The notes: generated from the sequence alone by a model not told the origin. A stretch of 64,000 bases of DNA from Antitrichia curtipendula (GCA_951230915.1 OX579633.1:27748574-27812573), one strand, 5' to 3'; positions 33,756-45,726 are shown, counted from the first letter of the stretch. Program-made: numbers and translations.

Positions 33756-35684
33756 GAGATGACAGTTATGCTTGTTGTGACGGAGTGATGTATTTGCACA
33801 TACAACAACTTCAGAGAGATCCAGCTATGTCCGGCCAAAGAAGCACTCGCAAGGCGTGGTTCACCTCATCCAAAATCCCGTGCGGATGGCCCTCAGGTAC
33901 TCTCTCTTTCCAGCCAAGGATGCATGCGCAATGGTGTCGGAAGAGAAAGCGGAGTCCTCTTGGTGTATCTTTTTTCTTCACACCTTTCTTCACAGCTTTC
34001 CGTAGTAATTGATGTTTATCAAGAAGTGCTGTGATTTGTCAGGATTGTCTGTCAGACGCTCCTACAGACGTGTACCAATGATGTATAGCATCCCTAACAT
34101 AAAGAAAAGCCGAAGTTCTCTGATTATGGCAGGATGACATATCTAGAGGCACTCATTTCTTGATCATACACAGTGAAGGCGTAGCAGCTCTCATGCCACA
34201 CCTACTCCTACATCGAAATGTGCACAGTAGCTCTGAAGTAAACAAGAAAGAGTAGCATCAATACATAAATAATGCGTGGATGCAATTCCATAGTTTATTG
34301 CAGCACTTTCTAGGACATTTGGGAAGTAGCACTAGTTCCTGTGAAGTAGTCGTTTCATCACAGCATGCATGGAGTAGTAAATGAGGAATAGATTGGAACG
34401 TTTGTTAGTGTGTGTAGAGAAGAAGAAATTCAAATGCGACAGTAGAATAATGTCTTCTCAGACTATACAATATGTACAGAGAAGTAGAAGTTTCAGGAGG
34501 TTTTAGTACCTGTATCGCATGCGTGACTATGATTCCAGAAGCTGACGTTGCTCTCTGTTGCTGTAGGTTGCGAAGTCCCAAGCAGTTGTAAGGGAAAAAA
34601 AATGACGTCTAAATCGTGAGGAGAGTTTCAAGACGGTGGTCAAGGAAGGACCACAAACGTTGTAAACCTCCGAAGTGACGTTCTCGAACTCCAATATTCA
34701 ATCATACACAACACAAAAACAACAGCTACTAATGAACCAAGAAAAAGTGAACTGGTAACATGATGTGTATTAGGAATGAAGAAAATCTGTGTTTACTGAG
34801 TATTGCTTTGCTTCAGTGTGTCACTTCTAATTCCTTTTTAAAGAAATTAGAGGAGTGAGTGTCAAGCCTCAAATTTGCAAGTTCATCAATGCATGCGAAG
34901 CCATCTACACTTGTGCTAGGTTCTCTGGAATGTAAGCATACATGAGTGTCAACCAAGTTATTCTTCCTTGACGGCGCCATGACGTTCTCGTGTGCGCAAT
35001 GCTTTCCAAGAGGTACAAAGAAGGACATGGAAGTATAGAAAAATAGGGCATTCATTGTGCAAAGCCGCACAATCATTGAAAGATGAGAGTTGTTTTGTAA
35101 ATAGAGCCACAGTATGCTACGTATGTAGAGTTGCAGTACTTCATGAAAGCTTTGTACAACCAATGTGATTTATGTTGTTGGAGCTCCTTGCATTGAAGTG
35201 TGAAGCGCCAAATTGGTGCTTGGGACATACAAAGTGATGTGTATGTTTTGAGAGAATGACAAGTGCGACAGTAGCACACTTATGCGCCAAGTTCTCTGAA
35301 CCAGAGATTTTGGAACAGTTAGTAGTATTCCACTTCAGTTGGCAAGGCCAATAAAAAATATTTTTTTCTCTAACAGTTGTTGACATACTAAACTTGTCCA
35401 GTCACGCGTAGCCAAGGATGAAAAAAATTGTAAATTTTTTGGGGGCATGCCCTCACATTGGAATAGGGCAATGGAAAATTTCAGCATATCTTGATACACA
35501 TCTTCCTTTCAATTTTTGTATAAATACAGGCATAGGTTTTCGCTATTGTTCATTCACTTTCATGTACAGAACTATTGCACTGACGTCATGAAAAAAAAGT
35601 GGATGAAAAACAGTCTGTATGACGAAGATATTCAATTTCTACTCTATGCGTCGTCCAGAAATTGGACAGCGGCGCGCTTAAGGG
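33756..35684 (-). other. 5' region of the piggyBac-like element
   Basis: Nearly 2 kb separates the transposase frame from the terminus. A short minus-strand frame at 33,811-33,993 (rich in Lys and Arg at the start, ending LLWPDIAGSL) could be an exon or a small gene, but it matches nothing I know. The rest shows no clear coding sequence. Confidence 0.4.
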
Positions 35685-36009
35685 TTAATGCAACATTTGT
35701 CAGACTTCTTTGATTGTCTTTCCCTGCAAAGATGTATTGAAATCAATAATTAATGTAACACTGAAATCCGCTAGTTAATGCAACATCTGTGCATTGAAAT
35801 CTGATCATAATTGTGGTCTGTTGTCGTAGACCAAAATGTGAAGATTAGCCTAAATACCTAGAAAGATGGGGGAATGAATTAGTATTGGTACATTTTTTTG
35901 GGTTTGTAAAGGTGTAAACCAGGAATCTTATCAAGATTAACATTCCCGTTCAATAGGTATAGTAGTAGAGAGATAATCATGTTAACAAGAAGTTAAGACT
36001 TCCTGTTTT
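35685..36009. other. Short AT-rich spacer
   Basis: This is genomic flank between the piggyBac TTAA site and the first TCCGG-type motif. The word TTAATG(C/T)AACA is repeated here. No gene was seen. Confidence 0.5.
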
Positions 36010-36453
36010 ATCGGGAACCGGAACCGGAAGAGGATTCGGATCAATACCCGGGAATATCTTGAAATGAGGAGATAGGATGCAGACACGTACCGGAAGAGGC
36101 TGCGGGATCTACTGGAAGCCAGTAGAGCATTTCTTGAATCCAACGGCTCTACCGGAAATTAGGTATGACCGTTCAACGGTCAGATCCTCCCAAGATTACG
36201 GCGGAAATGGGAAACCTAAACGGTTAGGAACGAAGTAGAGGAAGATGCCCCAGGGGTTAGGACTTCCACTCTCCTTTCTCGTTCTAATGTTTTTAGCTCC
36301 CCTCGAGCGCTTGGAGTTGTTTGGAATTGCCAAGGTGTGAGAGGAAAGCAAGTTCAGAGTTTCCGGATCCGGTAGAGAAGAAGGATCCAATCGCCTGTAG
36401 TTTCTGAGGGACTGTGCGAGGTTTGTAGTGGGAGACAGATATTTGAGGGAAAG

Positions 36454-38367
36454 ATGGTGAAGGCGGAAGGCAGTGGTTCTGGAGCGCTGAAGATCAAGAA
36501 CATCTTTCCAGCCATTCCAAAGGATGAGAGAGAGAGGAAACAGTTGGAGGAGGATCTCAGTCAAATCGGAGTAGCGGGGTTTCTTAGTCGCCCTTGGAGT
36601 TTGAAGAGTGAGGAGATGATCCAGGAGTTGCTGAGCGGACAGTCCAACGAGTGGGTGAAGACAAATCGTGCTCTGCCCGGAAAGTGGACGATTGAGACGT
36701 GGAAGAAGGTGTATGACTTTCCGCGTCCGGGAGAAGGGATGGCTTCACGGACGGACAAGTTCGCGGAAGGTAAATTTTCTAATCCTCCCCATGCTAAGGA
36801 CGGCTACGCAGTAGCTGATTGTAAGATAGGGAGAGAAAGGAGGATGCTGGAGTTTGTAGTCCCAATTCTGTATCCGGAGCGTCCAAACCGGATCACAGTC
36901 ACTTGGGCTAATACAATCTTTGGAGCGTTGAGTGGAGAGAGGAAAATCTTCTGGGCACGAATAGTGAAAGACTTGGTCGGGAAGATGGTCATCTCTTTAG
37001 GGAACACGAAGGCAACCCCAATTGGGCCTTTCCTCTTCCACTTGTATGATTACCTAGGTACGCTGAGGAACTCTGAGAGGACGGTTTACAAGGCAGCAGC
37101 AACCTTGGTAAAACTGAACATAACCCCACCCCGAGAGAGTGAGGAAAGAGAGAAGAAGAGAGGACCGGATGAGGAATCTGGGAGGGGTTCATCAGAAAGG
37201 AAGAAAGGGTCTTCCGAACGGAAGACAGTGTCAGAGCGGATCCCAGCCTCTTTTAAGGAGAAAGGACCCCAGAGGGATAGAATGAACACTCTGGATTCGG
37301 AAGTCCAGAGAGAGGATCCACTGGGGAGGGTAATTGTGGATCTAGAGGTGATCCGGGAAGAGCTAGACACGGAGAGAGGCGTAGTGAGAAAGGTATGTGG
37401 ACTGCTTGGTGGGATCAAGGTGTCTGAGCTAGTAGAGAAAGTAGAGGGTCTGATCCGGGATAGTGATGCCCGGAAGTGGGAAACTCAAGTGAAGGAGCTA
37501 ACTGAGAGGAATGAGGATCTTCACTGGCAGTTAGAAAAGAGTTTGGAAAAGAGTAAGGAAGCGAGAGAACTGTCAGCTGAGTCTGATGAGACCCTAAAGA
37601 GGGTACGGAGTTTTGTATCCCATTCCGGGGATGTGTTAAACAAAGCTCGACTTTATGATGAGGAAATCCACAAGGCTGGTACGGAAGCAGCAGCCAAGGC
37701 AGTCATGGTTTTGGCGGAGTACTCGGAGGCAGTCGAAAAGTTTATGTATGAGATCCGCGAAGCCCTCCAACAGGCCGGATACCTTCCGGGTTCAGAGAGG
37801 AAGACAAGGGTGGAAACGAGGAAGGAGACGACGCCGATACGGCCAACTCAGATCATGTCTCCTCCAAAGGAAAGAGAAGTGGAGAAGAAGACACCAGCGA
37901 AGGATTCCTCTAAGGCCAAGACAGAGGCGAGGGAAGGATCTGCACACGGATCCGGATCAAAGGAAGGCACCCGGAAGTCGGAATCCGACTTAGAAACATC
38001 GAAGGGTAAGGGTTCTAAACCCTCTTCTCATACCCCCAGCACGACAAAGAGAAAGATTACGCCAAAGAGGGCGAGGGAGGTGTCTTCAGAGAGTCACCAT
38101 TCGGAGGAAGATGAAACTCCGAGTAATTCCGAGAAAGAGGAAGGCCAGTCGCGATCCGATTCCGGATCAGAGTCTCATCCGAAATCCGGATCCGAAGAGG
38201 AATCCGAGCCATTACCAATCTCTCCAGCGAGTTTCAAGGGGAAGGCCCAGACGCCGTCCAAGGGGAAAACGACAACTGGTGGAAAGGCGTCAGCAAGTAG
38301 AGTACAGCCGCCTAGGAAGGGATCCGCCAAGTATGAGGAACCTTCTCCTAAACGGCTTAGGAAGTAG
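36454..38367 (+). CDS. Accessory protein with helical domain, coiled coil and charged tail (637 aa)
   Basis: Intact frame. Residues about 20-215 are homologous to residues 30-230 of the protein at 14,798-16,441, sharing RPW, the block KDGYAVADC, then FVVPILYP, NTIFGALSGERK, WARI and FLFHLY. A charged linker (about 225-275) precedes coiled-coil segments (about 285-450, for example ELTERNEDLHWQLEKSLEKS). The last 180 residues are a Lys/Ser/Glu-rich, probably disordered tail containing TTKRKITPKRARE and ending PSPKRLRK, both plausible nuclear signals. The codons of the tail repeatedly spell TCCGGA, so the motif is present even where protein sequence is free to vary. Function unknown; a nuclear nucleic-acid or chromatin protein is the best guess from composition. 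Confidence 0.78.
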   Translation: MVKAEGSGSGALKIKNIFPAIPKDERERKQLEEDLSQIGVAGFLSRPWSLKSEEMIQELLSGQSNEWVKTNRALPGKWTIETWKKVYDFPRPGEGMASRTDKFAEGKFSNPPHAKDGYAVADCKIGRERRMLEFVVPILYPERPNRITVTWANTIFGALSGERKIFWARIVKDLVGKMVISLGNTKATPIGPFLFHLYDYLGTLRNSERTVYKAAATLVKLNITPPRESEEREKKRGPDEESGRGSSERKKGSSERKTVSERIPASFKEKGPQRDRMNTLDSEVQREDPLGRVIVDLEVIREELDTERGVVRKVCGLLGGIKVSELVEKVEGLIRDSDARKWETQVKELTERNEDLHWQLEKSLEKSKEARELSAESDETLKRVRSFVSHSGDVLNKARLYDEEIHKAGTEAAAKAVMVLAEYSEAVEKFMYEIREALQQAGYLPGSERKTRVETRKETTPIRPTQIMSPPKEREVEKKTPAKDSSKAKTEAREGSAHGSGSKEGTRKSESDLETSKGKGSKPSSHTPSTTKRKITPKRAREVSSESHHSEEDETPSNSEKEEGQSRSDSGSESHPKSGSEEESEPLPISPASFKGKAQTPSKGKTTTGGKASASRVQPPRKGSAKYEEPSPKRLRK

Positions 38368-39640
38368 ATAGGAAGCGGCTTAGGAAGTAGGAAGGAAGTT
38401 ATTTAGGAAGGATTTTAGGAAATTAGATGAAAACCAGAGTTGGAAGTAGGTAGAAAGCTACTTGCGAGGTGCTTTCCAAGAGGATGCACCTGGACTTCCT
38501 CTTTTCCGGGAATTTTGGATCTGAGATCCACTTTTTGCGGAAAGGGGAGGATAATAGGAAAGTCAACGGTTAGTGGATAGGGAATGACGCGTGTCATTCT
38601 CTGATCCTGTTTTGGGATTTCTGGGGACCTTTAGGGTTTCCTTTCAGTTTGGTATTTAGGGGTTGGGAGTTAGTTCCAACTCCGGGCAGTTTCATAATCT
38701 TGTTTTTCATATTCTATCTTGCAAAGAGAGCTTGGATTTCAACTCCATTGAATACTGGTCTGAAAAGTCTTGGTCTTGTGTGAGGGGTTAGGCGGTGCTT
38801 TGACCACGGCTAGTTCAAGTGGCTTGGTGGGGGAAACTTGAGAGGAGGAATTACCCCCGGATTCTGTCTGGATCTGTTTTCAGGAGTATTAGGACTTGGT
38901 TGATAAATCTTTGTGTAGTAGGCGGGAATTTTAGATGTTGAAGTTTCTTGAAGTGTTTTCTGAGCAGGATAGCCATTCTTAGGTTAGTTGAATCTTCCGG
39001 GAGTGGAAGAGGTACGCTGGCTGACGTCTGAGAGGTTCTGCTGAATCCGGAAGAGAGGAACAGGAAGACAGTTGGGATCCCCTAGTTATCGAAGTACCAG
39101 GTCTGACTCTTGGGATCTTGTCCGGATAGGCTCGTCATTGTAGTAAGGTGGGGATTGTAGGGGTTTCCTGAGTGACCTGCTAGTCTGGAATAATCTCCCG
39201 GATCAGTTGTGAGGAAGAATTTGCATTCCGTTTTCTTGTGGTTTTCTTGTTATTTCTCTTTTAGTGGCACTCCATCTACTCTAAACACAAAGGAGGGTAG
39301 GATTTACGCATCCTTCCTTAAGTATAATTGCGGATCCCTCTGAACCAAAGGTTAAACTTCTACATTGGTTACTGGTTACTAGGTCCAAGATTCGGATTCG
39401 GATTCGGAACAAGGTTTGGACACTCCTTCCGGTTCCGCATCCGCATCCCGGGGAAATAAATGGTTACTATAGACAAGGAGAGGCACAGGATTATGACACT
39501 CCTCCATGTCTAGTGAAGTGGTATGAAACAGAAGATACAGTATTTTGGAGTACGGGTGTCAAAGAGGGTGTTTCCGGGTTTCCGTTCCGGATCCTCTTTG
39601 TCTTGGTTTGTTGTTCCGGATTCCATTCCGGTAATTTTGA
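38368..39640 (+). other. 3' part of the TCCGG-rich element
   Basis: No gene. Repeated AGGAAG blocks follow the stop codon, as they do after the related gene on the minus strand near 14,780. TCCGG motifs continue to 39,630. Confidence 0.45.
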
Positions 39641-40029
39641 GGAAACTACAAGTTAAAGTCCTTTGGGAACAATACACGGGTCATCTTGGATGTTTTGTCG
39701 TTTAAAACACCTAAAGATAGGATTTGTGCTTCCTTGTGCTACGACATCTGTTATTTGCAACCAAACACTATAGTGAAGGTCAGACATTTAAAAAGGAAGT
39801 GACATGGATTGACAAGTCGGATCACTGGATCTTACTTGTTCCCATACACGATTCAGTTCCCATACACCATGGAGACGTTGCTAAGTCTATATACCAAAAC
39901 GTTGCTTTGCCTGGGTAACGTTTATAGCAAGACTTATAACAATGTGTGAAGGCTCCCTTCCTTTCAGTTTTCTAGTGTATGTAGTAACATTTTTGGTCAT
40001 GCTTTTGGTACCTTATACTAGTAGTGCCA
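39641..40029. other. Unassigned spacer
   Basis: No gene, repeat or element was recognised. Confidence 0.5.
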
Positions 40030-40880
40030 GCTGAAGTGTATCGATAGTGATTCTCGAGCTTCCATGTACACAGTGAGAATCTTCAAAAACAGAGATCAAA
40101 AAAAGTATGTAAAGTTCACTCCATTACCTTGCACAGAGTTGCTGATTGCCAGTAGCGTGAGAACCATGGCTGGCAATCGGATTTTTGCCGACAAGTTGGC
40201 CATATTGGTACAAGAAGTGCAGCTCGGAAACTCGATCTCAATGGGAAGACGAACACAATGTACTAATGGATTCAACCATGTGAATCTCAGTTCATATGCA
40301 TGAAATGGATGCAGCTGCCAGCTGGTGATTTGGAGCCGGTGTGTATTTATACTTGAGCTGCTCCTTAGTTCACGACGACATTTTACTTCACGAGGGTTAG
40401 CATTTGACTGATGACGGGGTGCCACGGATGACACCTTTTCTTTCATGAAAGGCGCATCATCTCATGCTCTCAACATTCACACCTTACTCATCTAGATGAT
40501 CGATGTGACATTTAAGACAATTTTTTTTTTTTTTGATGCAAATTAAAGTATGTATTCATTCATTGCAAAAAGGAGAGTACCACCCACAAGTCACCGGCGT
40601 ATGGAACCCAACTCTGGGAACCCAACTCTGGAGACGACTTTTGCACTATGGGAGGATCCAACGTGACTACGGAAGGGCTTTTGAACTTCGGGAGAAGCCA
40701 ACTATACGCAGATATGATAAGCTTTGCAAAGTCTCGTGTTTGAAGGGTTTAGCAATTTGCCAAACCCAAATCGTCTCCAAAGTGAGCCCTCGAAAGAATT
40801 ACCAATGTTTCCTGACCTTGTGGAATCTACATGGAATTTTCTTCCCAAAGAGGCATTGCTATGCAATGTTTTTAAGCCAC
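40030..40880. repeat. Segmental duplicate of 47,418-48,240
   Basis: From the GAAGTGTATCGATAGTG block onward the sequence follows 47,420-48,240 closely, including promoter, exon 1 and upstream region of the thaumatin-like gene. Differences are scattered substitutions and small indels. The similarity ends where intron 1 of the functional gene would lead to exon 2. Confidence 0.85.
40128..40203 (-). pseudogene. Orphan exon 1 of a thaumatin-like gene
   Basis: The 76-bp exon encodes a signal peptide (MANLSAKIRLPAMVLTLL...) and ends at the donor CAAG/GTAATGG. It differs from exon 1 at 47,522-47,597 by a few bases, with one Ser-to-Asn change near the end. No exon 2 or exon 3 was found at lower coordinates. 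A TATA box corresponding to the intact gene lies at 40,344-40,351. It is a promoter-plus-exon fragment from a partial duplication. Confidence 0.75.
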
Positions 40881-41279
40881 GTTTGTTGTGCTTATTAGCC
40901 CTTTAATTTCGGGATCCGTTTGCAGGAGACGCCATTCCTGTCTTCAATTAGGTTTTATTGAAAGATTCTTCGCACACTAAGCCTATTCTTTAAGGATTAG
41001 AATAAATAAAACAGATTCATGGTTACCATTACATGTTGGGGTGGGGGGCCATGAAATTTGTCAGCTGCTCCTGTGAATTATGACTTTGCTGGTCACGCTC
41101 TAATTGATCACTCTTCTTACGTTACGCTTCGTGGGAGCTCATCATCTTATTCCAGCATTTCTGCATGCATGAATCATTTACCGTATGTATACCCAAGTGG
41201 TTAATGCCGGTTAACTAATTGACGTGGTGCACCAACCAGCTTGCGCCAATTGGTTAACTACACTAAATAGTGAATGTAG
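40881..41279. other. Unassigned spacer
   Basis: No gene or repeat was recognised. It ends in the TAG target copy of the CACTA element. Confidence 0.5.
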
Positions 41280-42575
41280 CACTATAAGAAAACCGCGTTT
41301 TTGCTGCCGTTGGACCGAAACGTGTCATGTTTGTTAAGATGTCACGCGTTAAGCAGTGAACAAGTGCAAAAGTGTGAATTTGATTTGATGTTGCGGAAAA
41401 CGTGTGTGACTAAGTTGGAGAACAAGTAGATGTCACCGTAAACAGAGATGTTCTTAACGATGTTTGAAAAAACAAGCTCATGTTTTGTTGTAACGTCTCA
41501 AAAAACATAGATTGCCACGTCAATATGAAGTCCACTTTGACTATGGATAAATTACTAAAATTTACTACGGTCAATGGAAAAATATTGACCTTATATAAAT
41601 ATTTTAGGGAAAGGGCAGTGACCTGGCATGCTTTCCAAAAAAAAAAATAGATGGATGAAAATGAATGTGTTCTATGGATGAAAACAGATGGTCTTTATAC
41701 AAGTGGGGAGGTAGGAAGAGAGACAATTGATATGGGATATATCAAACAAAAATTGTGTTCAAAGTGAAATGTCCACAAAAATATCGAGATGTCTGAAACA
41801 ACATCTCTATGTTTGAAAAAACATGTACACGTCAGAAACAATGTCAATATGTAGACAAGTGAAATAGCCATATTCTACTTATCCCATATTGTTTGTCTTT
41901 CTATGGGCAGAGAATGGATATAAATACAATCTCTTTACCCTTCATTTTTATTGACTTTTAATGAAGTAATTCCTTCATTTGGCCATTAAAAATTCTCTTA
42001 ATGGTTGATGGTAAGTTTTTTCTCGATTTTTGTTGAATTTAGAAATTTTGTTTGTTCATTTCATTTTTTTAATTTATATTAAATATTAAATTTTTATTGA
42101 TATTGCCTTGTAGATAGGATATGCAGCAATTGATGTTTGAAAAAACGTGTAATTTGACGTTGCAAAAAATGTCTAATTTGACGTCTCAAAAAACACCATT
42201 AAAATATTCAAATGATACAAAAATAAGCTGACGTGGCCTCCACGTCAATGATGACGTCACAATTTCCCGCCTCCACGTCAAAGACCACATCGGCAACGGC
42301 ATGGATGAAAAAAAAGATGACGTGGCAGTGGTTGAGCATGTGGCGCTGATGTGGCCTCTACGTGTCAACTTCTCCGAACCTTTCTTCACCTTGTCATATG
42401 TGACGTTTCAAAAAAACATGCTAGAAAACGACGCGTTTGCTGTGATTTTAGCACATTTTTTGCTTGTCAAATTGAACGGATTTTAGGAGACATCAGCGCT
42501 GATTACTCCCGCGTCAACCAAGACGCCTTCTCCTGTTTTTTCCAACAAAAAAAAAAACACGACTTTCTTATAGTG
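41280..42575. mobile_element. Non-autonomous CACTA transposon, 1,296 bp
   Basis: The left end CACTATAAGAAAACCGCG at 41,280 pairs with the right end, which reads CACTATAAGAAAGTCGTG on the minus strand and ends at 42,575. A 3-bp TAG lies immediately outside each end, the usual CACTA target duplication. The inside carries many GACGT(T/C)TCAAAAAAC-like words in both orientations, as expected of subterminal transposase-binding repeats. There is no transposase gene, so it depends on another element. Confidence 0.88.
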
Positions 42576-43859
42576 TAGGTTTCCTTAACAATTAGGTTGC
42601 CGTACTTCAAGAAAATTACTTTACTAGACATCAAAGTCAACAGTTATTTCTACAGATATTTCTATGTGTACATACAGAGGTTCATGAGTCCCAATTACAA
42701 CTATACTTAATTCAAAAAGTAGTAAATTTCAGTAAAGCAACAGTAAATATTTATATAGTGTAGAACGTTGAGAAATTAGTGTGGGACACCCTAATTTCTC
42801 TACCGATACCGGTATTTGTGTAGCTTTAACGACAGCACCGGCCCTATCAGTTACATCAACCAGAAAAACTCTCTGTTAACCTTATGTCTCTCCTTCAGGA
42901 CTGGTAAAGTAACTGTTTTGTTGGCCTACCCGGTTCCTTTCCCGTGCTACCTGTTTCCCATAGGATTCTTCACATTCTTGTCCTTCAAGGTTTCTTGTGG
43001 GGAGTGTGGTGCTGTGGTTGGAGACCAGTGGTGCGGAGTTTGGGTGCTTCCTCGTCTTTTGGTTGCTCTCCGTACCAAATCTCAGCTCTTTTTCAACCCA
43101 AATTTGTTGTGTAATGGAGGGAATTTGAGATTGGAACAACGCAAACGTGTAAGCATCTACTAGTCTTTTCTCTTCGATACGCACTGTGGGTGTCATTTGG
43201 AGCTGTTCTATAGGAATTGAAGTTGTGTCAAGAAATATTACATTGCGCCCTGAAGTGGATTGAAGTGCAGCACTTGAGTTCACGAAGTGTAGAGCAAATC
43301 TTTACTGTCCTTGAATAGTGCTTGGTTTCTGAATCTCTGCTCCCATTGTACATTTTCCACCCCAGCCTTGAATTTGAACCTTGTCCTGTAATGGAAGCAA
43401 TTTGTAATGAAGGCAGTTTGAGACTGAAACAATGCAATCACGGAAGCGGCACTCAAGAAATTTGTCGTTAGCCTTATTTGCAAACAATGTGCTTCATCTT
43501 TCTGTTCCGAAATGATACTTGCGTCAGACTGTTCAGTTTTACAGAACGAGACTGGTCTATTATGTTTAAACATAGTTTCCAGAGGTAATCCATGATTGTA
43601 AAAGATTGTATGGCTCAGAATGCTGATTATGAAGCGCTCTGACCAATCTGAATCCATTGACGCACGTTCAATGTATGCTAGAGTTTCAATCTCCTGCTAA
43701 GGAGCGTGATGAGTTTCGAAAAATTTACTTCAATCTGCACCTATGAAGGTCCCAGAGCTGAGCACAAGTCTGAACTTGTGTGGGGCAGGATCTGGGATTG
43801 ACCAAAGAATATGTTAATACGATAACATACAAGATCTAATTTCACAAGAATTTAACAGC
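42576..43859. other. Intergenic DNA with degenerate repeats
   Basis: No gene was supported. A phrase around CTGTAATGGA(G/A)G occurs at about 43,110 and 43,387 and again in altered form near 49,650, which suggests old dispersed repeats. Confidence 0.4.
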
Positions 43860-44740
43860 ACACACAGCAGACTCTTTTTGAATTCCCTGGCTGAGTGCGA
43901 ATGTTTTGGAGATACTGTAGTTTTTTACTGCAAGTTTTTTCTAGTTTGTATGTTTTCTTTAGTTCTAATTTCATCATGGAGTGATCTTTCAAAGAATTTC
44001 TATGCAAAAGGAAATTGTGGATTTTCTTTGCAAGGATTTTCATAAATTTCCCCCATATCCCCGGTGTGCCACCTAAATTTGTAGATTTTGCAACATTGAC
44101 AAACATCTTACATTTTAACGTTGTTTCCACTTTATATGTGGTAGATTTAGGAGATGCAAATTATCCCATATCGATTGTCAAGCGTACCGTGAAGTTGGTC
44201 ATGTAAAAGTTGTAAGTTGTCAGCATCTAAGATAGTGTATTCATTTCACAAAAATCTAACATATTTACAGTTGGTACATTTTAGGATCTTAGAAATTTTA
44301 CATTTATACATGAAATTGTAAATTGTTCAAACAAATGGAACCTACATTTTATTAATATTCTCAAATCTAGAAATCGGTCTACACTAACAATTTTGAAATA
44401 TACAAATTAGTAAGATTAGAAATTTAAAATCTACATACCCTTAAGATTTCAATTTCCAAAATCTACGAACTGTATTGATTATGCAAACTAAAATCTACAT
44501 TGAAATTATATTTTAGAGGCTTAAATCTATATTTTAGAATATTGAATTTTAAAAATTGAGTTGATTTTGAGGTGGGGACATCTTCACATAACACTCAGAA
44601 ATGCACAGATTTCTTCCTTAAAATTCCCTTAAAGTTCCCTGTCTCACATTTCCTTGTAAGAGTCACATTCCTTGTGAACAACAATTTGTAACATTTGTAT
44701 GTTTCCTTGGAGGGGATTTGCAGTAGAATGCTTGCAAGGA
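43860..44740. repeat. Dispersed repeat, copy 1
   Basis: Aligns by eye with 48,690-49,480 over most of its length, for example TGTGGATTTTCTTTGCAAGG versus CATGGATTTTCTTTGCAAGT, and GAGGTGGGGACATC in both. Many substitutions separate the copies, so the family is old. No coding capacity. Confidence 0.7.
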
Positions 44741-45406
44741 ATTCAGAAAATGCTTGTTGTGACAATGTGGATTTTATAAGTAGTTAACACTCACTCAAGG
44801 CTTCTCTAAATATGCACAATAGAAGAGCCTTACTACCAAAATTCTTGAGCAAATGACGGGGTGTTGGAAAAATTTCTATTTTAACAAATATGATGACATG
44901 GCACTTCGATGTGTATGAAGTAAAGAAAGCACTCATACAAATTTGGAAATTTGGAAATTTTTTCTAAGAACTATTAATTTTCAACATGTGAAAAATCATG
45001 ATAGCGTTGATTTCACCTCAAAGTATGGAGAATTAATTAGAAGAACAGGAATAGGTGCTTCCACACATATCCTTTGTTGAAACACTAGATTTTGAGCACA
45101 CCATCTAATCCTTTAAATAAATAAAAGTGGTAGCAATTGCAATTGTACAACAAATTATGGCTAGAAAATAGAGCCACTAATAGTTGTAACAAGTAATAGA
45201 GGCACTACATAAGTTCCAATCATCCAACTAAAAGCATGACATGAAAAATTTAAACTTTCCAAATCACCTATACAACATAAATTAAATAACAATAGTAACA
45301 ATGAAAATAAATATTCAACATACATACTCCTTCTTAAGAATGAAAAAAAAAAAGACCTCTCCCACATTTATGGATCCTTTTCAAAGAAAGTTTCTTAGCT
45401 TGTATG
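44741..45406. other. AT-rich intergenic DNA
   Basis: No gene or repeat was recognised. Confidence 0.5.
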
Positions 45407-45726
45407 GGGAATTTTGTTAAAATGGCGGTATTCCATGAGCCATTTTAAAAACGCCTATTTCGAATTGTGAAAATGATATCTAGGACAATCACAGATTTTA
45501 GAAATCTTGGATTTTTTCATAGATTTCAGAAATCTAGGAATTGTTTAGGTTTCATACCGTGTGGTTTGCATTATGAAGTTTACATCTACAATTCATGTAA
45601 ATTTCTGACATCTAGGAATTATATAGATTTGAGAAATTTAGGATAGTTGTACATTTCAGATTGCATAGTCTGAACTTTAAAAACTACCAAAGTTGCAGAA
45701 TTTCCGCCATTTTAATGAAATTGCCT
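45407..45726. mobile_element. MITE, copy 1 (about 320 bp)
   Basis: The left end GGGAATTTTGTTAAAATGGC is mirrored by the right end GCCATTTTAATGAAATTGCC. A related copy lies at 46,468-46,783. Inside are repeated TTTCAGAAATCTAGGA-type words. No coding capacity. Confidence 0.7.

Larger units (their letters stand above)
31362..35684 (-). mobile_element. piggyBac-like DNA transposon, 3' end missing
   Basis: The transposase frame (31,362-33,755) belongs to the piggyBac family. About 1.9 kb upstream of it on the minus strand, TTAA at 35,685-35,688 is followed by CCCTTAAGCGCGCCGCTG, a typical piggyBac terminus next to its TTAA target. The other end was not found, and the transposase lacks its C-terminus. 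The 3' side therefore looks truncated at about 31,360. Confidence 0.65.
36010..39640 (+). mobile_element. TCCGG-rich element with accessory protein gene, second copy
   Basis: CCGG-centred motifs begin at about 36,016 (GGGAACCGGAACCGGAAG) and end near 39,630 (TTCCGGATTCCATTCCGG). They run through flanks and coding sequence, and neighbouring DNA lacks them. The single gene is homologous to that of the element at 13,786-17,010. There is no gag or pol. No terminal repeat pair was recognised, so the borders come from motif density only. Confidence 0.55.

Noticed and set aside
35073..35386. Short minus-strand open frames near the piggyBac 5' end
   Set aside because: Overlapping frames with no conserved features; not separable from chance.
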